From positions 1 through 64,000 of the forward strand of contig CASFFZ010000009.1 in assembly GCA_949294095.1 (NCBI GenBank): 64,000 nucleotides of DNA, read 5' to 3'. The notes below the pieces were generated by a model that saw only the letters and a program-made list of their open reading frames with translations, made no database searches and had not been told where the DNA came from. This stretch comes from an uncultured bacterium (GTDB lineage Bacteria; Elusimicrobiota; Elusimicrobia; Elusimicrobiales; Elusimicrobiaceae). Positions 24,691 through 34,132 of this stretch are shown here, in pieces. Made by a program: the position numbers and the translations under genes. Within the stretch, counting starts at the first letter, position 1; each line of letters starts with the position of its first letter.

Positions 24691-26043
24691 ATGACCATTC
24701 AAAGAAATGCAGAAGAAAAAGAAAAAATTAAAGAAATCTTAGCCGCCGCCGAGCAGAACAATATCCAAATCATCAAATTATGGTTTGTAGACATTTTGGG
24801 AAACTTAAAATCGCTTTCTCTTTCGTACCGGGAATTTGAATATGCAATGAATGAAGGAATGGGGTTTGACGGTTCCTCGGTGGAAGGCTTTGCGCGGTTG
24901 TATGAATCGGACTTGGTAGCCTTGCCGGATTTGGACACTTTCCAAATGTTTCCGCCGGAATTTACCGGGGCGCCGATTGCCCGCTTTTTCTGTGATATCA
25001 AAACCACGGAGGGAAAACAGTTTGAAGGAGACCCCCGCTATATCCTGAAAAAAAACCTGGCGGAAATGAAAAAAGCCGGCTTTGACCAATTTATGGTAGG
25101 CCCGGAATTGGAGTATTTTTATTTCAAAGACAACAAACACCCCGAAACGTTGGATTGCGGCGGCTATTTTGACACGATTCCTTTAGATTCCTCCTATGCC
25201 GTGCGCCGCCAAACGATGCAAATGCTGGAAAAATTGGGCATTCACGTGGAATACTCCCACCACGAGGTAGCCCCCTCCCAGCACGAAATTGACCTTCGTT
25301 ACGACGAAGCTATGAAAATGGCAGACCAGGTCATCACTTACCGAACGGTTGTAAAGCAAGTGGCCGCCGCCAACGGCATTTACGCTACTTTTATGCCCAA
25401 ACCAATCGCCAACGTCAACGGCAGCGGCATGCATGTGCATCAATCCTTATTTGCAAACGGTTCAAACGCTTTTTTTGACGCCAAAGACCCGCTGTACTTA
25501 TCCCAAACGGCACGCCACTACATTGCGGGCATTTTAGCCAATGTAAAAGAAATCTGCTCCGTGACAGACCAGTGGGTAAACTCGTATAAACGCTTAGTTC
25601 CCGGCTTTGAAGCCCCGGCCTATATTGCCTGGGGCCGCAAAAACCGCAGCGCCCTGGTGCGCATTCCGCAAGCCAAGCAGGGCAAACCGAACGCTACCCG
25701 CATTGAGTGCCGTTTCCCGGATCCGGCCTGCAACCCCTACCTGGCTTTTGCCGTTATGCTCGGCGCCGGATTAGACGGCATTAAACGCAAGCTGCCCGTC
25801 CCGCCGATTACGGAAGAAAACATCTTCCAAATGACGCCGCAGGAACGCAAAAAACACGGCATTGATACCCTGCCTGCGTATTTGTATGAAGCCGTTAACT
25901 ACACGCGCCATTCCAATTTGGTGCGCCAAGTATTGGGCGAGCATACGTTCGAAAAATTCATTGCCAACAAAGATATTGAGTGGGATAATTACCGCACCCA
26001 TGTGTCCAGCTATGAGCTGGAAAAATATCTCTCGGTGCTTTAA
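24691..26043 (+). CDS. glnA: Glutamine synthetase type I
   Basis: 450-residue GSI that makes glutamine from glutamate, ammonia and ATP. Conserved elements are FDGSSVEGF near the N-terminus (the Asp-50 loop), the metal-site GPELEYF, NGSGMHVHQSL, the RIPQAKQGKPNATRIECRFPDPACNPYLAF region and the late VNYTRHSNLV. The short, about 450-residue form matches the GSI-alpha type, which usually lacks the adenylylation tyrosine loop; feedback control is then more likely. Single gene with a terminator. Confidence 0.96.
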   Translation: MTIQRNAEEKEKIKEILAAAEQNNIQIIKLWFVDILGNLKSLSLSYREFEYAMNEGMGFDGSSVEGFARLYESDLVALPDLDTFQMFPPEFTGAPIARFFCDIKTTEGKQFEGDPRYILKKNLAEMKKAGFDQFMVGPELEYFYFKDNKHPETLDCGGYFDTIPLDSSYAVRRQTMQMLEKLGIHVEYSHHEVAPSQHEIDLRYDEAMKMADQVITYRTVVKQVAAANGIYATFMPKPIANVNGSGMHVHQSLFANGSNAFFDAKDPLYLSQTARHYIAGILANVKEICSVTDQWVNSYKRLVPGFEAPAYIAWGRKNRSALVRIPQAKQGKPNATRIECRFPDPACNPYLAFAVMLGAGLDGIKRKLPVPPITEENIFQMTPQERKKHGIDTLPAYLYEAVNYTRHSNLVRQVLGEHTFEKFIANKDIEWDNYRTHVSSYELEKYLSVL

Positions 26044-26063
26044 CGCGCCGCACGCTCTCAACG

Positions 26064-26084
26064 CACCCCGGCCAAGCCGGGGTG
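26064..26084 (+). terminator. glnA terminator
   Basis: Stem CACCCCGGC / GCCGGGGTG with a 3-nt loop and a T run. Confidence 0.88.
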
Positions 26085-26113
26085 TTTTTTTGCGCATCCA
26101 CCCATAAAAAAAA

Positions 26114-26137
26114 TGCCCCATGCATACGCATGGGGCA
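26114..26137 (-). terminator. Terminator of the pilus/secretion operon
   Basis: Stem TGCCCCATGC / GCATGGGGCA followed on the minus strand by a run of eight T, just after the last gene of the operon. Confidence 0.85.
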
Positions 26138-26157
26138 CTGCAAAGCGGGTATTTTTA

Positions 26158-27738
26158 TTATTTATCTGCCCAGCGCCAGAAGTTATCCTCAAAATTAGCA
26201 ATACTGCTATACCGATAAGCGCGGCCCAAGGCCTTCTCTACCGAGTAGGGCCGGTAAACCGTTTTTCCGCGGGAATCCTTGACTAAAAACCCGGTAGAAG
26301 GATTTCGCACCGCTTCCCCTTCGGCAAGCAAACGGGTAAATTGTTCAAACTGCATGCGATTGGAAGGAGAGGTTCCCCCCGCCGGATTTAACAGGAAACG
26401 CACCATTAAATAGGCTTGAAAATACCAATCCTGTGTTTTGCCGCGGCCCTCGGCCGCAGCCAACGACCCCTCTTCCATAAACTCGGCAAAGGGAACCAAA
26501 TACAGCGGCTTGCCTTTCTTTTGGGAGGTAAATTTCTTGGCGGAAGTGCCAAACATGGAAGACGAACCGAAAGAAGCCACCTCGGTAGAGGGATCCCGCT
26601 GGAAATTAAGCGTTTTAAAATCATTATTCCACGGCCCGCCTTTCATCCCATTATAGGCTTGGTCTTCCAATAACACCGCCAAGCCTTCATCCAGCCAGGT
26701 AGGCGTCATGATGCGGCCGGTTTTGTGGCTGTCAAAAAATTGCTGGGTAAAAATATGGGTCAGTTCGTGGGTAAAAACTTCCTTCAGCTCCTGGTTTTTG
26801 CCGGGTTCGTCATACACCACAATTTCTCCGCGGGTAGGATACGCCAGGGCCCGCGTCCAAGCTTTGGCATTCGGCTCATGACGCAGATAAGATTGATGAT
26901 CTTGATATACAAATACCCGCACCCGGCCGGACATCATCCACGGAATAAAGCGGCGCAGCGTCTGATAGGCCGATTCAAACGTCATGGACATATTGGAAGA
27001 ACTGATGCCCGTCGTGCGTTTTTGGGTGTAAATATCAAAATGCGTGCTTTTGGACAAGACCCACGTAACCCCCGGGCGGAAATCGTTGGGATTAAATTTT
27101 TTATTCGGGGCCGGCACCGTTTTGGGCCGATTTTGTGCGGCCGAAGGCGGAATCATGCGCCCGATATTCTGCAAGGCTTCTTTGGACTTTTCAAGCATTT
27201 TTACGGCATATTCCAGCTCCGCATCGGCGGCTGCCTCTTCGGCAGACGGTTCTTCCCCTTCCGGGGAGGACGCCTGCTGGGAAGGCGGCAGCAAGGCATT
27301 AGACTTTTCAATATCCTGCTCCAGCTCGGTGGGTTTGGCCTGGCCCGTTGCTTGCGCCCGTTTCTCCTTGGCTTGCTGCACCCGTTTGGCCGCCGCCGGA
27401 GAAAGCTGTTTGGCCGGCGCAGAAACCGTCGTCTGTACGCTCTGTACCGTTCCCCCCATTTCAAGCGGCATATCCAAAGTAGTGGCAGAAGCTGCCGCCG
27501 GCTGCTGAGCCACCGCCACGGCAGCCGGCGGAGGAACTTCTATAGAAGAAGCCGTCCCCGCTACGCTGGATGAATTTTGCAAAGATTGTTTTAATAGATC
27601 TATATTAGACTGCGGCGTCTGCACCGCCGTGGATACCTGAATAGAGGGCGAAACCGCCGGCGCAGCAGCCGGTTGCTGGGCGTTGGCCGCCCCAACGGCA
27701 CACACAAACGGCAGAAACAGCAGCAGGCTTTTTTTCAT
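26158..27738 (-). CDS. Exported gluzincin metallopeptidase (peptidase MA-like)
   Basis: 526-residue protein with a signal peptide (MKKSLLLFLPFVCAVGAANA). A low-complexity Ala/Pro/Gln-rich and helical linker fills the first half. A C-terminal peptidase domain follows with VFTHELTHIFTQQF (HExxH at about residue 320) and, downstream, the glutamate-bearing TPTWLDEGLAVLLEDQ, the pattern of MA-type gluzincins. It ends the pilus/secretion operon, 14 nt after the PilX-like gene, so it may be a substrate or a surface/periplasmic processing factor for that machine. The target is unknown. Confidence 0.82.
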   Translation of the reverse strand: MKKSLLLFLPFVCAVGAANAQQPAAAPAVSPSIQVSTAVQTPQSNIDLLKQSLQNSSSVAGTASSIEVPPPAAVAVAQQPAAASATTLDMPLEMGGTVQSVQTTVSAPAKQLSPAAAKRVQQAKEKRAQATGQAKPTELEQDIEKSNALLPPSQQASSPEGEEPSAEEAAADAELEYAVKMLEKSKEALQNIGRMIPPSAAQNRPKTVPAPNKKFNPNDFRPGVTWVLSKSTHFDIYTQKRTTGISSSNMSMTFESAYQTLRRFIPWMMSGRVRVFVYQDHQSYLRHEPNAKAWTRALAYPTRGEIVVYDEPGKNQELKEVFTHELTHIFTQQFFDSHKTGRIMTPTWLDEGLAVLLEDQAYNGMKGGPWNNDFKTLNFQRDPSTEVASFGSSSMFGTSAKKFTSQKKGKPLYLVPFAEFMEEGSLAAAEGRGKTQDWYFQAYLMVRFLLNPAGGTSPSNRMQFEQFTRLLAEGEAVRNPSTGFLVKDSRGKTVYRPYSVEKALGRAYRYSSIANFEDNFWRWADK

Positions 27739-27752
27739 AGGAATTATTTCCT

Positions 27753-28181
27753 TCATAAGGTGTCATTTTCCGATTCAATGGTATAAGTTAATTCACATTT
27801 GCGGTTATTATCGGCGTCCGGATAGGTAGTGTTAAATTCAGCCGTTATATCGTACTCCGTACCATTTACCGTAATATGACACGTATGGGAGCGCACGGAA
27901 TTAGCCGAGGAACAATCGGAAGAAATATCAGAAGAATTGCAGTACATGATGCATTGATCTAAGTCCCGCGCGAAAGTTTCCGCACTTTTGACAGACCACA
28001 TCGTATTCACTTCCGCCATGCACGAATTGATTAACATTTGCGCCGAAACGGTGCGCCGCGTTTTGCGCGCAGCCGTCGTACGCGATAAACTGGCACGCAA
28101 CAGCATCGTAGCCATCCCGGCCAAAATAACCGTAATTAACAGCACTTGCAGCAACGCCGCTCCTTTTTTATTTCGTTTCAT
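27753..28181 (-). CDS. PilX/GspK-like minor prepilin
   Basis: 142-residue protein whose N-terminus (MKRNKKGAALLQVLLITVILAGMATMLL) has a basic leader, a G/AALLQ cleavage-like site and a hydrophobic helix. The position-5 residue is Gln instead of Glu, as expected of PilX- or GspK-like tip subunits, which tolerate changes there. The head has four or more cysteines. The start is the ATG at 28181 with GAGGGG 8 nt before it; the GTG at 28187 is too close to that site. Confidence 0.75.
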   Translation of the reverse strand: MKRNKKGAALLQVLLITVILAGMATMLLRASLSRTTAARKTRRTVSAQMLINSCMAEVNTMWSVKSAETFARDLDQCIMYCNSSDISSDCSSANSVRSHTCHITVNGTEYDITAEFNTTYPDADNNRKCELTYTIESENDTL

Positions 28182-28193
28182 ATACACAACCCC

Positions 28194-28928
28194 TCAGTCT
28201 TCCACTCTAAACCCGTTTGGCAGCATAAAGGTTTCTTCTACTACATCGTTTACAATAGGCGTACTGGGCAGTTCCGTAATCAGTTTTACCACCAAAACGC
28301 TCCCCAAGTCCTTCCGGCGGGAGTCTTCCGTGGTAGAGTCTTCCTCGCTATATACGGAATCGGTAGCCGAGAGGCGAAATAAGGGAACCGGATAATACTG
28401 TGCATCTCCGGCAGAACCAATCGGCGGGATATATTTTACATTATGCAAAAATACTTCAAAATCGTCATCCGTCTGCGGATTGCCGCAAACAGGGGTGGCC
28501 GAATTCCACGAAGGAAGATTTTCTTCTTCCCGGCGGTAAATGGTGCCTCTGGACAAGGCTCCCTCCGGCGTAGCCTGGGTGCCCCCCGTTACAAAACAAT
28601 ACGTAATAAACGAAGGGGAGGATAAATCGTTAATAATCGTATTGTCCAACCCCGCATTTTTGGCCAGCACCAACAGCGGCGTGACGTCACCAGCCGAAGA
28701 CGAATCAATCCGCCCGCGGACATACATTACCCGGCTGGCGCTGTGGATGTCCTCGCGCAGCTGCCGCAAAGCTATAGACAAATTGTTGCGCAATAAAATT
28801 TTGCTTCGTCCCACCCCTGCTTCCCGCGAAGCCGCCGTGGTAAGCGAGGCAAGCGCCACCCCGATAATGCCCACAATCATTACCGCAAGTAAAATTTCCG
28901 TTAAAGTAAATCCTTTGTTTTTGTTCAT
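28194..28928 (-). CDS. PilW/GspJ-like minor prepilin
   Basis: 244-residue prepilin with leader MNKNKG/FTLTEILLAVMIVGIIGVALASL and a large head. The size and the NLSIALRQLREDIHSASRV segment after the helix are typical of PilW/PulJ-type minor pilins. The start overlaps the stop of the preceding PilV-like gene by 4 bp. Confidence 0.82.
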   Translation of the reverse strand: MNKNKGFTLTEILLAVMIVGIIGVALASLTTAASREAGVGRSKILLRNNLSIALRQLREDIHSASRVMYVRGRIDSSSAGDVTPLLVLAKNAGLDNTIINDLSSPSFITYCFVTGGTQATPEGALSRGTIYRREEENLPSWNSATPVCGNPQTDDDFEVFLHNVKYIPPIGSAGDAQYYPVPLFRLSATDSVYSEEDSTTEDSRRKDLGSVLVVKLITELPSTPIVNDVVEETFMLPNGFRVED

Positions 28929-29425
28929 AACGTAAACCCGTTACACGTAATGGAAAAGCGTACGCTTAAAATAGACGCATAGGGAGACCCGCCCCATCCC
29001 GTCGCCATCCCGTTTATGCCGTAGCGGTTAAAAAAAGGAATAGACATATTCACTTTTTCCGTACCGGTGGTATACGAAAAACTGGACGTATTCCGATCGC
29101 AAATGGGCGGAAGCATACAATTAATATAATGCGTCGTACCGATGGAAAGCGGCGTGCTGTCGTTGCCGCACAAGCCGTTTTGCAATTCCGTGGGGATGGA
29201 AGTGGGTTCCGAGGAAAGGTAGAGCGTGGGCGGATACATCTGCAATTGTTCGTGGGCTTTTTCCACCGCCAAAATCATAGATTCCCGAATATCCGGGCTT
29301 CCGGATTTGCGCGATACGGACAACAACACCCCAAACGTTCCGGCCGCCACCAGCGCCAGCAGACCCAAGGAGATCAGCCCCTCCAAAACCGTTACACCTG
29401 TTTTTTTAGTTAAAATTTTTTTCAT
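28925..29425 (-). CDS. PilV/GspI-like minor prepilin
   Basis: 166-residue prepilin with leader MKKILTKKTG followed by VTVLEGLISLGLLALVAAGTFGVLL (Glu at position 5 present). Comparable to PilV/GspI. Two ATGs are possible. The one at 29425 has AGGGG at a proper distance, while the ATG at 29431 is only 1 nt from it. Confidence 0.78.
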   Translation of the reverse strand: MKKILTKKTGVTVLEGLISLGLLALVAAGTFGVLLSVSRKSGSPDIRESMILAVEKAHEQLQMYPPTLYLSSEPTSIPTELQNGLCGNDSTPLSIGTTHYINCMLPPICDRNTSSFSYTTGTEKVNMSIPFFNRYGINGMATGWGGSPYASILSVRFSITCNGFTL

Positions 29426-29435
29426 CGCCATGCCC

Positions 29436-30008
29436 CTACTCCGCACTATCCGCCACTTTCATGGATTGGTCTACAAAAATATAATAATCGTCTTTCGTAT
29501 ACTTGTTTCCGGCTCCGTCCGCCCCGCGTACCACCACAAAAGGGGTATTGCTGCCGGTAGCTTCCGTTATTTGGCATTTTTCCGGCTGGGCCCCGCCTCT
29601 AACCGGATTGCAGGTGCAAAACTCATAAGGAAGCCCCAAAAAATCTTTGTACGAAAGATAGCCGCACGCAAATAACTGCGAAATGGCCGAACGCGAAGCG
29701 TTTTGCGTGGTGCTGTTTTGATAGGGGATTCCGTCCGAACTGGGCGACACGCACGTAGCCGGCGAGGCCAGCAGCACATTTTCACCGGCGTCGGTGGACG
29801 GAATGAAACAATCTTCCTGCACGCCCAGCCCGCGGCTTACTTGGTAATACATCCGCATCGCCTCCGCCAATTTTTTGGAAGCCGTTTGCGCCTGCCCGTT
29901 TCTGATTTCAAACCGTACAGACCGAAACACCGGCACTGCCATAGAAACCACTACGGCAATAACCAACAGCACGGCTAAAATTTCCATCAGCGTAAACCCT
30001 TTTTTCAT
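29436..30008 (-). CDS. GspH/PilE-like prepilin
   Basis: 190-residue prepilin, leader MKKG/FTLMEILAVLLVIAVVVSMAVPVFRSV. The head has several cysteines and a DDYYIFVDQ end. It lies in the run of six prepilin genes of the pilus operon, 3 nt downstream of the next one. Confidence 0.85.
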   Translation of the reverse strand: MKKGFTLMEILAVLLVIAVVVSMAVPVFRSVRFEIRNGQAQTASKKLAEAMRMYYQVSRGLGVQEDCFIPSTDAGENVLLASPATCVSPSSDGIPYQNSTTQNASRSAISQLFACGYLSYKDFLGLPYEFCTCNPVRGGAQPEKCQITEATGSNTPFVVVRGADGAGNKYTKDDYYIFVDQSMKVADSAE

Positions 30009-30011
30009 ATT

Positions 30012-30473
30012 TTAATTGGCTCCCGCCACTTCTAACGGACCGCCCGCTCTCGCTATACAATACAGATAGCCTTTGTCTTCCAAATAACGGTTGGGCAATT
30101 TGCTGCTCTTTCCGGACATGCACGCCAAATACGAAGTGCCCGAACAAAGCGAAGAATCATTATCCCCCCCGCATATTTCAAACGTAAAATACTCGTCCGT
30201 ATCCAGATCCAAAAAGCTTCTTTCCAAGTATCCGCAGCTTACCAAATTTGCAATGTTCAACGTAGTGGAAGAGGTAATCAGCGTACACGCGGCCGGATCC
30301 AACTGATATTTTTGCACCGCGCCCGACAAAGCTTCCACCTTCGCTTTGGCCCCCGCCACGCGGGTATCCGCCGCACTGTTGCGATATGCCACCGTGGCAA
30401 ACACGGCTAAAATACCAATAATCGTAGCCGCAATCAAAAGTTCAATCAATGTAAACCCTTTTTTCTGTTTCAT
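30012..30473 (-). CDS. GspG/PilA-like prepilin
   Basis: 153-residue prepilin, leader MKQKKG/FTLIELLIAATIIGILAVFATVAYRNS, with a cysteine-bearing head. Its N-terminal helix is closest to the major-pilin style among the operon-encoded set. There is a 52-nt gap upstream. Confidence 0.85.
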   Translation of the reverse strand: MKQKKGFTLIELLIAATIIGILAVFATVAYRNSAADTRVAGAKAKVEALSGAVQKYQLDPAACTLITSSTTLNIANLVSCGYLERSFLDLDTDEYFTFEICGGDNDSSLCSGTSYLACMSGKSSKLPNRYLEDKGYLYCIARAGGPLEVAGAN

Positions 30474-30525
30474 AAAACCCTTTTATTAAAGTATTGTGCA
30501 GGTTTAAAATGTTGTCAAGCCATTC

Positions 30526-31041
30526 TTATTTCGTAATCCGCCTGATGGTGCCGTCCTTTAAATAAACAGCTCCATAATACTGCCCCTTGGTCGAACGGGA
30601 ACTGTATCTGGGATCATACATGCACACCACTACATCCGAGTCCCCTTGGCAGCAATTGGAGGTGGTGGCAGTATTCACGGGGCACAAAGAAAAATAATAC
30701 CCCTTGTACGAATTGCTTAGGTCAAAGGGAATGGGAGCCATATATTTCCGCGCAAACAACGCCACCTTAGCGTTACTGGAAGTAATTTCCGCATCATCCG
30801 CCAAGACAGTTGTTTGCCAAGCCGTGATTACATTAGTCGCTTGGGTCGGGAAGTCAAAATCTATATCTTGCTGCAGCATCCTCACCCCGTTTCCAAAATC
30901 CATCAGCACGCCTTGTGCCGCCAAAAAACGGTTGCGGTCTTGCGCTTTTTTATACGCCGGCACGGCAAATGCCGCCACCGATACGGCAATCACCACCACA
31001 ATCAAAACTTCCAACAGGGTAAAACCGTTCTTCTGTCCCAT
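30526..31041 (-). CDS. Prepilin-like protein
   Basis: 171-residue prepilin, leader MGQKNG/FTLLEVLIVVVIAVSVAAFAVPAYKKAQDRNR. The head shows paired cysteines (NCCQGDSDVVVC). First of the six prepilins downstream of the platform-protein gene, 12 nt after it. Confidence 0.85.
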   Translation of the reverse strand: MGQKNGFTLLEVLIVVVIAVSVAAFAVPAYKKAQDRNRFLAAQGVLMDFGNGVRMLQQDIDFDFPTQATNVITAWQTTVLADDAEITSSNAKVALFARKYMAPIPFDLSNSYKGYYFSLCPVNTATTSNCCQGDSDVVVCMYDPRYSSRSTKGQYYGAVYLKDGTIRRITK

Positions 31042-31053
31042 ATGCTGCTCCTG

Positions 31054-32283
31054 TCAGTTCCCGCCGATTTGGGAAAGTTTGAAAATGGGCAGGAAGATGG
31101 AGGCCACAATAATACCGATCAGCGCCCCCACGCCGCAAATCAAAATCGGGTCAATTACCGCCGAAAAGCGGGCGATAAACTGATCCACGTTATCGGAATA
31201 GAATTTGGAAAGCGTACCAATAATACTGGGCAGCTTGCCGGATTCTTCCCCCATCAGCATCATTTCCGTCATGAGTCCGGGAAAAACGCCCGTGTCGCGG
31301 AACGACTCCGAAATGGCTTTCCCGGCCGCCACTTCCGCACGCACATGCTTCAAGGCGTTTTGGATAATCACGTTTCCATCAAACGATTCTTCCAACACCA
31401 AAATTGCATTCAAAATGGTTACACCGCTTCGCAGCAAGGTAGCCAGCGTGGAAAGCATACGGTCGTAATAGATATTTTTTAAGAAGTTGCCAAAAATAGG
31501 CATAGATAACAAAAACGAGTGCCACCGTTTTTTGCCATCCGTAGTTTTAATATAAAAGCGGAACCCAACAAATAAAAAGATTGCCGATACAATAATCAGA
31601 ATACCGTTATTAATCAACAAGCCCGACACATTTAATACCACCACGGTAATCAGCGGCAAATCAATGTTGAAATCTTTAAAAATTTGTGCAAACGTCGGCA
31701 CAATTCCTAAAATAAAGTAAATCAACACGCCTACGGAAGCAACCGTCAAAATGGCCGGGTATGTAATAGCCGTGATGATTTTGCTTTTCATGGATTCCTG
31801 CGTTTTGGTGTAAATGGCCACCTGCATCAGCGTGTCGGCCAGCTGCCCGCCCACTTCGCCCGCCTGCACCAATGAAAGCCAAATATGGCTGAACGTTTTA
31901 GGATGATGCGAAAGCGCCGTGTGCAGCGATTGGCCGCCCGCAATGTCTTTGGCCACCTGCGTCAGCACATAGCCCAACGTCGGGTTGGAGGCGTATTCCC
32001 CCAACAAAGATACCGCGCGCACCAACGGCACACCGCCGGCGATCAGGGTGGAAAGCTGTTCGGCAAAGAATGCCAGCACATGCCCCGGCACCTTGCCCCC
32101 TTTTTTGTGGCTCTTGGATGCACCGCCCCCGCCAAATAAACCGCCCGCGCCTTCTTTTACTTCCAGCACGAGGTAGCCTTTGTTTTGCAAAGCCAAAATA
32201 ACTTTTTCTCTGTTATCAGCCGAAACAGAACCTTTTAATGTTTTGCCGTTGGCGTCTTTTACCGTATATGTATATTTTTGCAT
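31054..32283 (-). CDS. pilC: Inner-membrane platform protein, PilC/GspF family
   Basis: 409-residue polytopic protein with two T2SSF domains. The first has the LSTLIAGGVPLVRAVSLL segment and the second the corresponding LATLLRSGVTILNAILVLEE. A conserved MMLMGEESGKLP motif precedes the last helix, and about three membrane helices are present. It couples the ATPase to pilin extraction. The N-terminus begins MQKYTYTVKDANGKTLKGSV, the usual form. It lies 21 nt downstream of the ATPase gene. Confidence 0.93.
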   Translation of the reverse strand: MQKYTYTVKDANGKTLKGSVSADNREKVILALQNKGYLVLEVKEGAGGLFGGGGASKSHKKGGKVPGHVLAFFAEQLSTLIAGGVPLVRAVSLLGEYASNPTLGYVLTQVAKDIAGGQSLHTALSHHPKTFSHIWLSLVQAGEVGGQLADTLMQVAIYTKTQESMKSKIITAITYPAILTVASVGVLIYFILGIVPTFAQIFKDFNIDLPLITVVVLNVSGLLINNGILIIVSAIFLFVGFRFYIKTTDGKKRWHSFLLSMPIFGNFLKNIYYDRMLSTLATLLRSGVTILNAILVLEESFDGNVIIQNALKHVRAEVAAGKAISESFRDTGVFPGLMTEMMLMGEESGKLPSIIGTLSKFYSDNVDQFIARFSAVIDPILICGVGALIGIIVASIFLPIFKLSQIGGN

Positions 32284-32304
32284 AAACCCTCTTTTTTCTA
32301 TACG

Positions 32305-34047
32305 TTATTCGTCAGCCGTGGTAATGCTTAAGATTTCGTCCACTGTCGTCAACCCGCGGATTACTTTGTGCCAACCGTTGGCACGCAAGTTAAGAGCGCC
32401 CGAACGCACGGCAGCCCGTTTAAGCTCCACCAAATCCTGGGTTTTATAAATAATCGTACGCATTTCTTCCGTCATGCGGTATACTTCATAAATCGCGCGG
32501 CGGCCCATAAAGCCCGTGCCGAAACACTTGGGGCAGCCCACCGCCTTAAAAAACGTCCACGAGTTTTGATCGCGCGGGTTTAAATGCCCTTCCTGGATGA
32601 TCCGCGCCAACATGGCCGGATCCGGAATGTGAGGCACTTTGCAATACGGGCACAAAATACGCACCAAGCGCTGGGCAGCCACTAAGGCCAGCGAGCTGGC
32701 CAGCAAGAAGGGTTCCATCCCCATATCAATCAAACGGGGCACCGCGCCCAACGCATCGTTGGTGTGCAGCGTAGAAAGCACCAAGTGCCCAGTCAGTGCG
32801 GCTTTCAAGCACGCTTCTGCCGTTTCGTTATCGCGGACTTCCCCCACCAGAATAACATCGGGGTCTTGACGTAAAAACGAGCGCAGCCCGGCGGCAAACG
32901 TAAGCCCGATGGCAGGCTTTACCTGCACCTGGCTGATCCCGGCTAATTTGTATTCCACCGGGTCTTCCAGCGTCATAAAGTTGAGTTCCGGCGTGCGGAT
33001 GGTGGTCAGCACCGCGTTTAAAGTGGTAGATTTACCCGAACCGGTAGGGCCCGTCAAAAAGATCAGGCCGTGCGGCAAGTTGGCCGCTTCCAAGAAGGCT
33101 TTCTTCTGATCCGGTTCAAACCCTAATTTATCAATGTTCATTTCGCCCGTGCCTTTATCCAAAATACGAAGCACGAGTTTTTCTCCATACACGGCCGGGC
33201 AGACAGACACACGGACTTCAATGGATCGGTTTTGGTAACGAATGGTAAAGCTTCCGTCCTGCGGCAGGCGTTTTTCCGCAATGTCCAGTTTAGACAAAAT
33301 TTTAATACGGGAAATAATAGCGTTTACGGATTCCTTGGCTGGGGCGGTTCTTTCATACAAAGAACCGTCAATACGGAAGCGCAGGCTGACGCGCTCGTCA
33401 AACATTTCCAAATGAATATCAGACGTACGTTCCGAAATGGCTTGGCGTAAAATCGCGTTTACCTGCTTGACGTATTGGGAAGAGTTCGGCGAAATTTTAT
33501 CCAAATCCAACACGCCGGTTACTTCCACTTCTTCATCGCTTTCGGCCGTAGCGGCAGAAGTGTCCAACGTGGGTTTGGCGGTTTCATTCATGACTTCTTC
33601 CAATAAGTTTTTATTGGAATAGAAAGAGTCTATTACCCGCAGCAACTGGCTTTTACTGGCGATAAAAGGCTGCACCTGCTTGCCCGACATCATGCGGATA
33701 TTGTCCAGCAAGAACATGTTCGTCGGATCCTGCAACGCTACCGCCAGTTCGTCGTCCTCCACAAACAACGGAATGACCATATTTTCGCGGGCAAATTTTT
33801 CAGGAATGATATCCTGCAGGTTTTGCTCTCTTTCCGGCACCAAAATGCCGTTTTCTTTAGAAGCGTAGGGAACGGAAAAATGTTTAGAGAGGGCAACCGT
33901 CACTTGCTCTTCCGAAGCGAAGCCAAACTTAATAACAGCTTCCGCCACAGAAACATTGTTTTGTTTGGCATAGAGCTGAGCACGCTTTACTTGTTCCGCG
34001 TTTAAAGTCCCCTGCTCCATCAAAATTTCACTTAACTGTTTTGCCAT
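32305..34047 (-). CDS. pilB: Assembly ATPase, PilB/GspE family
   Basis: 580-residue hexameric extension ATPase. It has an N-terminal GspE-N domain, Walker A GPTGSGKST (about 333-341), Walker B ILVGEVRDNETAEA, His box LSTLHTNDA, and a zinc tetracysteine CPYCK...CPKCFGTGF near the C-terminus. The ATG follows GAGGATTAGGAA. It powers pilin polymerisation. No PilT-type retraction ATPase is in the window. Confidence 0.95.
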   Translation of the reverse strand: MAKQLSEILMEQGTLNAEQVKRAQLYAKQNNVSVAEAVIKFGFASEEQVTVALSKHFSVPYASKENGILVPEREQNLQDIIPEKFARENMVIPLFVEDDELAVALQDPTNMFLLDNIRMMSGKQVQPFIASKSQLLRVIDSFYSNKNLLEEVMNETAKPTLDTSAATAESDEEVEVTGVLDLDKISPNSSQYVKQVNAILRQAISERTSDIHLEMFDERVSLRFRIDGSLYERTAPAKESVNAIISRIKILSKLDIAEKRLPQDGSFTIRYQNRSIEVRVSVCPAVYGEKLVLRILDKGTGEMNIDKLGFEPDQKKAFLEAANLPHGLIFLTGPTGSGKSTTLNAVLTTIRTPELNFMTLEDPVEYKLAGISQVQVKPAIGLTFAAGLRSFLRQDPDVILVGEVRDNETAEACLKAALTGHLVLSTLHTNDALGAVPRLIDMGMEPFLLASSLALVAAQRLVRILCPYCKVPHIPDPAMLARIIQEGHLNPRDQNSWTFFKAVGCPKCFGTGFMGRRAIYEVYRMTEEMRTIIYKTQDLVELKRAAVRSGALNLRANGWHKVIRGLTTVDEILSITTADE

Positions 34048-34082
34048 TTCCTAATCCTCAATTAAACCCTGTGTTTTTTTAC

Positions 34083-34114
34083 ACACCTGCCCCCGTAATT
34101 GCGGGGGCAGGTGT
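34083..34114 (-). other. Hairpin between secretin and ATPase genes
   Basis: Perfect 13-bp stem ACACCTGCCCCCG / CGGGGGCAGGTGT with a 6-nt loop (34096-34101). On the minus strand it is followed by A residues instead of T, so it looks like an mRNA-processing or stability hairpin inside the operon and not an intrinsic terminator. Confidence 0.65.
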
Positions 34115-34132
34115 AAGATGTGTACGAATGTT

